64,000 nucleotides of DNA, taken from contig NZ_JHZF01000013.1 of assembly GCF_000688295.1 (NCBI RefSeq), positions 1,178,001 through 1,242,000 on the forward strand, in the 5' to 3' direction. The notes below the pieces were generated by a model. That model searched no databases. It had not been told where the DNA came from and saw nothing but the letters and a program-made list of their open reading frames with translations. A program made the translations under genes and the position numbers. Positions 62,189 through 64,000 of the stretch are shown piece by piece. Positions within the stretch are counted from its first letter, which is position 1. The number at the start of each line of letters is the position of its first letter. The DNA comes from Pseudooceanicola nanhaiensis DSM 18065 (GTDB taxonomy: Bacteria; Pseudomonadota; Alphaproteobacteria; Rhodobacterales; Rhodobacteraceae).

Positions 62189-62234
62189 CCAAGTCAAATC
62201 CGATTGTTTTGCTTGGTCACCCCCGCGTGAGCGC

Positions 62235-62268
62235 CAAAAGAAAAGGCCGGCCCCGTGAGGGGCCGGCC
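62235..62268 (-). terminator. Rho-independent terminator after the curlin-repeat gene
   Basis: A perfect 10-bp stem GGCCGGCCCC/GGGGCCGGCC with a 4-base loop (TCAC on the transcript) is followed by TTTTCTTTTG. It starts 25 bases past the gene's stop. This is the clearest terminator in the window. Confidence 0.9.
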
Positions 62269-62292
62269 AGGGTATCGCGACGTTCGGAAGGC

Positions 62293-63570
62293 TTACTGCG
62301 AGATCGCGGCGTTGTTGCCCGAGCCGACCTGCGAGAAGCCCGCGGTGTTGGCGTCGCCGACCTGCACCACGGCAACCTGGTTGCCCGCGCCGAAGCCGGT
62401 GCTGTCCTGCTTGCCGGTGATGACGTTGTCGCTGCCGAGCTGGGCGGCTGCGAAGACGTTGTTGTTGCCGAAGACGTCCATCGTGAAGCTGTTGTCGCTG
62501 CCGAACTGCCCGATGACACCAGCGGGCAGCAGCATGCTGGCTGCGTCGCTGCCTGCGGTGAAGCCGAGCGCGCCGCCGTTGAAGTCGCCGTCCACGTTCA
62601 GGTCGATCCCGTTCGCGCTGCCGACCTGCAACATCCCGACTTCGTTCGAGTCGCCGGAAATGACGGTGCCGTTCAGGTTGGTGTTGCCGACCTGCGTGAA
62701 CCCGATGTTGTTCGAGTCCCCGGTGATGGCCGCCACCGAGATCGTGTTGCCGCTGCCGTTCTGGTACGCGCCGATCTGGTTGAGGTCGCCGGAGATCGTG
62801 ATCGTGCCGACGGTATTGCTGCCGCCGAGCTGGGTGGTCCCGAACTGGTTCTGCTCACCGCTGATGTCGAGCGTCGCGGTGGTGTTGCCGCCACCGATGC
62901 TCGTGTTCTGGATGAGCGAGGAGGTCGTTGCACCCGACAGGTCGGCAAAGCCGGACAGCGCGCCGTTGCCGTTGTCCGACCCGGTCATGGTGACGGTCAG
63001 CAGGTTGCGCCTGTTGCCGCCGATGCCCGAGGTCTGGCGGATCAGCGCGATGGTGTCGCCGGCGCCGTCCTGCGTGACGGTGGCGTAGTTCGCCGTGCTG
63101 GAGCCCTTGGACTGGAGGAGCGCCTCGATGGTGTTGTCGTCGCCGCTCTGGGTCAGGGTGGCGCGGTTGTTGGTGAAATCGCCCGTGGAACCCGAGTTCT
63201 GGACCGCGGTGCCGATCTCGTTGCGGTCGCCGCTCTGGAGCACGGTCATCGCGTTGCCGGCGCGGGTGCCGGTGGCCGAGCCGTTGTGGTTCTGGCGGAC
63301 GCCCGAGACGCCGTTGAACGCGGTCGTGCCTTCGCCGAGGCTGTTGTTCGCACCCGACTGGGTCACGTCCACATCGTTGCGCGCGCCGTTCTGGCGCAGG
63401 TTCTGCGACGCGGAGCCGGCCACGTTGTTGCTGCCGCCGCTCTGGTCGATCAGGGCGGCGTTGCCGGTGCCGGCCTGGTCGAGATAGGCGTCGTTGCCGT
63501 CTGCATAGGCCGCGGACATGGACAGGCCGAGCGCGGTGCTTGCTGCCAGTGCGTATTTGATGGTCGTCAT
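62293..63570 (-). CDS. Secreted curlin-repeat protein (amyloid-type)
   Basis: A 425-residue protein. Residues 1-23 are a signal peptide (MTTIKYALAASTALGLSMSA then AYA). The mature part consists of imperfect repeats of about 20-23 residues with the pattern Q-x-G-x-x-N-x5-Q, as in CsgA/CsgB: for example QSGDDNTIEALLQ, TQLGGSNTVGTITISGDLNQ and VGDANTAGFSQVGSGNNA. It has almost no Cys, Lys or Trp and is very rich in Gly, Asn, Ser and Thr. Curli assembly genes (csgC, E, F, G) are not present in the window. AAGGGA lies 8 bases before the ATG at 63570. The product is probably a biofilm or surface amyloid. Confidence 0.85.
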   Translation of the reverse strand: MTTIKYALAASTALGLSMSAAYADGNDAYLDQAGTGNAALIDQSGGSNNVAGSASQNLRQNGARNDVDVTQSGANNSLGEGTTAFNGVSGVRQNHNGSATGTRAGNAMTVLQSGDRNEIGTAVQNSGSTGDFTNNRATLTQSGDDNTIEALLQSKGSSTANYATVTQDGAGDTIALIRQTSGIGGNRRNLLTVTMTGSDNGNGALSGFADLSGATTSSLIQNTSIGGGNTTATLDISGEQNQFGTTQLGGSNTVGTITISGDLNQIGAYQNGSGNTISVAAITGDSNNIGFTQVGNTNLNGTVISGDSNEVGMLQVGSANGIDLNVDGDFNGGALGFTAGSDAASMLLPAGVIGQFGSDNSFTMDVFGNNNVFAAAQLGSDNVITGKQDSTGFGAGNQVAVVQVGDANTAGFSQVGSGNNAAISQ

Positions 63571-63659
63571 GATCGTTCCCTTCATGAAATCCGGCGCGCC
63601 CCGGAATGCCCCCCCGGGCCTTGCGGAGGAGGGCGGCGCCGTTTTTTTATCCTGCCCGG

Positions 63660-63683
63660 AAAAAGCCGGGGCCAAGCCCCGGC
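63660..63683 (-). terminator. Terminator-like hairpin in the curlin gene's upstream region
   Basis: On the minus strand GCCGGGGC-TTG-GCCCCGGC is followed by TTTTT. It lies 89 bases upstream of the curlin gene's ATG, on the same strand. It either ends an earlier transcript from beyond the window or acts as an attenuator in the curlin leader. Confidence 0.65.
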
Positions 63684-64000
63684 AGCGTTGAAATTATTTT
63701 GGAATTGGCAATCGCTGGTTGAAACCTCGTCTTCGTCCCGATTCCGGCAATTCAGTTTCGGGCGTTAATAGAGGTTAACAACCAAATGGGATGACGTAAC
63801 GCAAGCTTCTTGCACGTTCTTGCCCCAAAAAAGACAATATTAACGGTCTCGACGTGTCTGAAACCGGGAATGGCGCTTTATTGTTTCCGGAAGCGAACCG
63901 AATCCGCAAACTTCGCGCGGCAAATCGGGCCACAAGATGGCGAAACGGGTGAGTCGCGCCCCATTTCCGCCCGGGCGCTCAGGCTGCTCAGTGCTCGACC
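63684..64000. other. Upstream region of the curlin gene, no gene seen
   Basis: The last 317 bases hold no credible coding frame. They are markedly A/T-rich around 63690-63860 (runs such as AAATTATTTT and CAAAAAAG), unlike the rest of the window, which suits a promoter with DNA-bending or activator control. The window ends inside this stretch. Confidence 0.5.

Noticed and set aside
62293-63570. Repeated blocks in the curlin gene as a CRISPR or tandem DNA repeat
   Set aside because: Repetition is at the protein level and imperfect; DNA units vary in length and sequence and lie in one continuous coding frame.
63765-63778. TTAA-N6-TTAA, possible CtrA site upstream of the curlin gene
   Set aside because: The CtrA consensus is TTAA-N7-TTAA; the spacing is one base short.

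Overview
The window is high-GC DNA (roughly two-thirds G+C by eye) with alphaproteobacterial gene content. The Tad pilus order, the ctaC-ctaB-ctaG-ctaE oxidase operon without ctaD, an FNR-type box with ideal half-sites, the lysC/ptsP neighbourhood and the imelysin/di-heme iron cluster all point to a Rhodobacterales (Rhodobacter/Roseobacter-type) chromosome. Genus cannot be fixed from the sequence alone. Nothing looks like a prophage, plasmid, integron, IS element or CRISPR array, and no rRNA or tRNA gene was seen.

Layout. (1) 1-922: 3' end of a DHA2-type MFS exporter. (2) 983-13282: a Tad/Flp pilus locus read leftwards: two tiny Flp-type pilins, CpaB, CpaC secretin, an OmpA-like lipoprotein, CpaE, CpaF, TadB, TadC, two TPR lipoproteins, the prepilin peptidase and an AAA+ ATPase; a lytic transglycosylase diverges from it (13676-14518). 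(3) 14697-24945: housekeeping genes (scoAB, glutamate dehydrogenase, L,D-transpeptidase, topA, dprA, a TetR regulator, tldD). (4) 25125-32606: cytochrome aa3 oxidase subunits II and III with assembly factors, then surf1-thrC-M16 peptidase-acetyltransferase joined by overlapping stop/start codons. (5) 32819-44061: transporter, oxidoreductases, purine/MTA salvage (apt, mtnP) and a small secreted Cys-rich peptide with a membrane-protein partner. (6) 44342-49293: ptsP and lysC with a divergent MarR/unknown pair between them. (7) 49527-53216: a molybdenum hydroxylase with its own cytochrome c. (8) 53209-62104: an iron island: TonB-ExbD-ExbD-ExbB, HemP, DUF1513, two imelysins, a di-heme oxidoreductase, bacterioferritin and Bfd. 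(9) 62293-63570: a long curlin-repeat (amyloid-type) secreted protein.

How parts work together. The Tad genes encode nearly a full machine, but the TadE/F/G minor pilins are not here. The oxidase block supplies CuA subunit II, subunit III, heme O synthesis and copper/heme delivery; subunit I must be elsewhere. The iron island couples outer-membrane energisation (TonB/ExbBD) and heme uptake (HemP) to periplasmic iron handling (imelysin/DHOR/DUF1513) and cytoplasmic storage and release (Bfr/Bfd).

Most unusual points: the pilins carry Asp-Trp where the Flp signature has Glu-Tyr; one of the two ExbD paralogues has Asn at the key transmembrane Asp; a 37-codon secreted Cys-rich peptide lies just upstream of an uncharacterised membrane protein; the curlin-repeat protein has no csg genes in view; and two families of hairpin repeats are scattered between genes. 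All functional calls come from reading the translated sequence; no database search was run.
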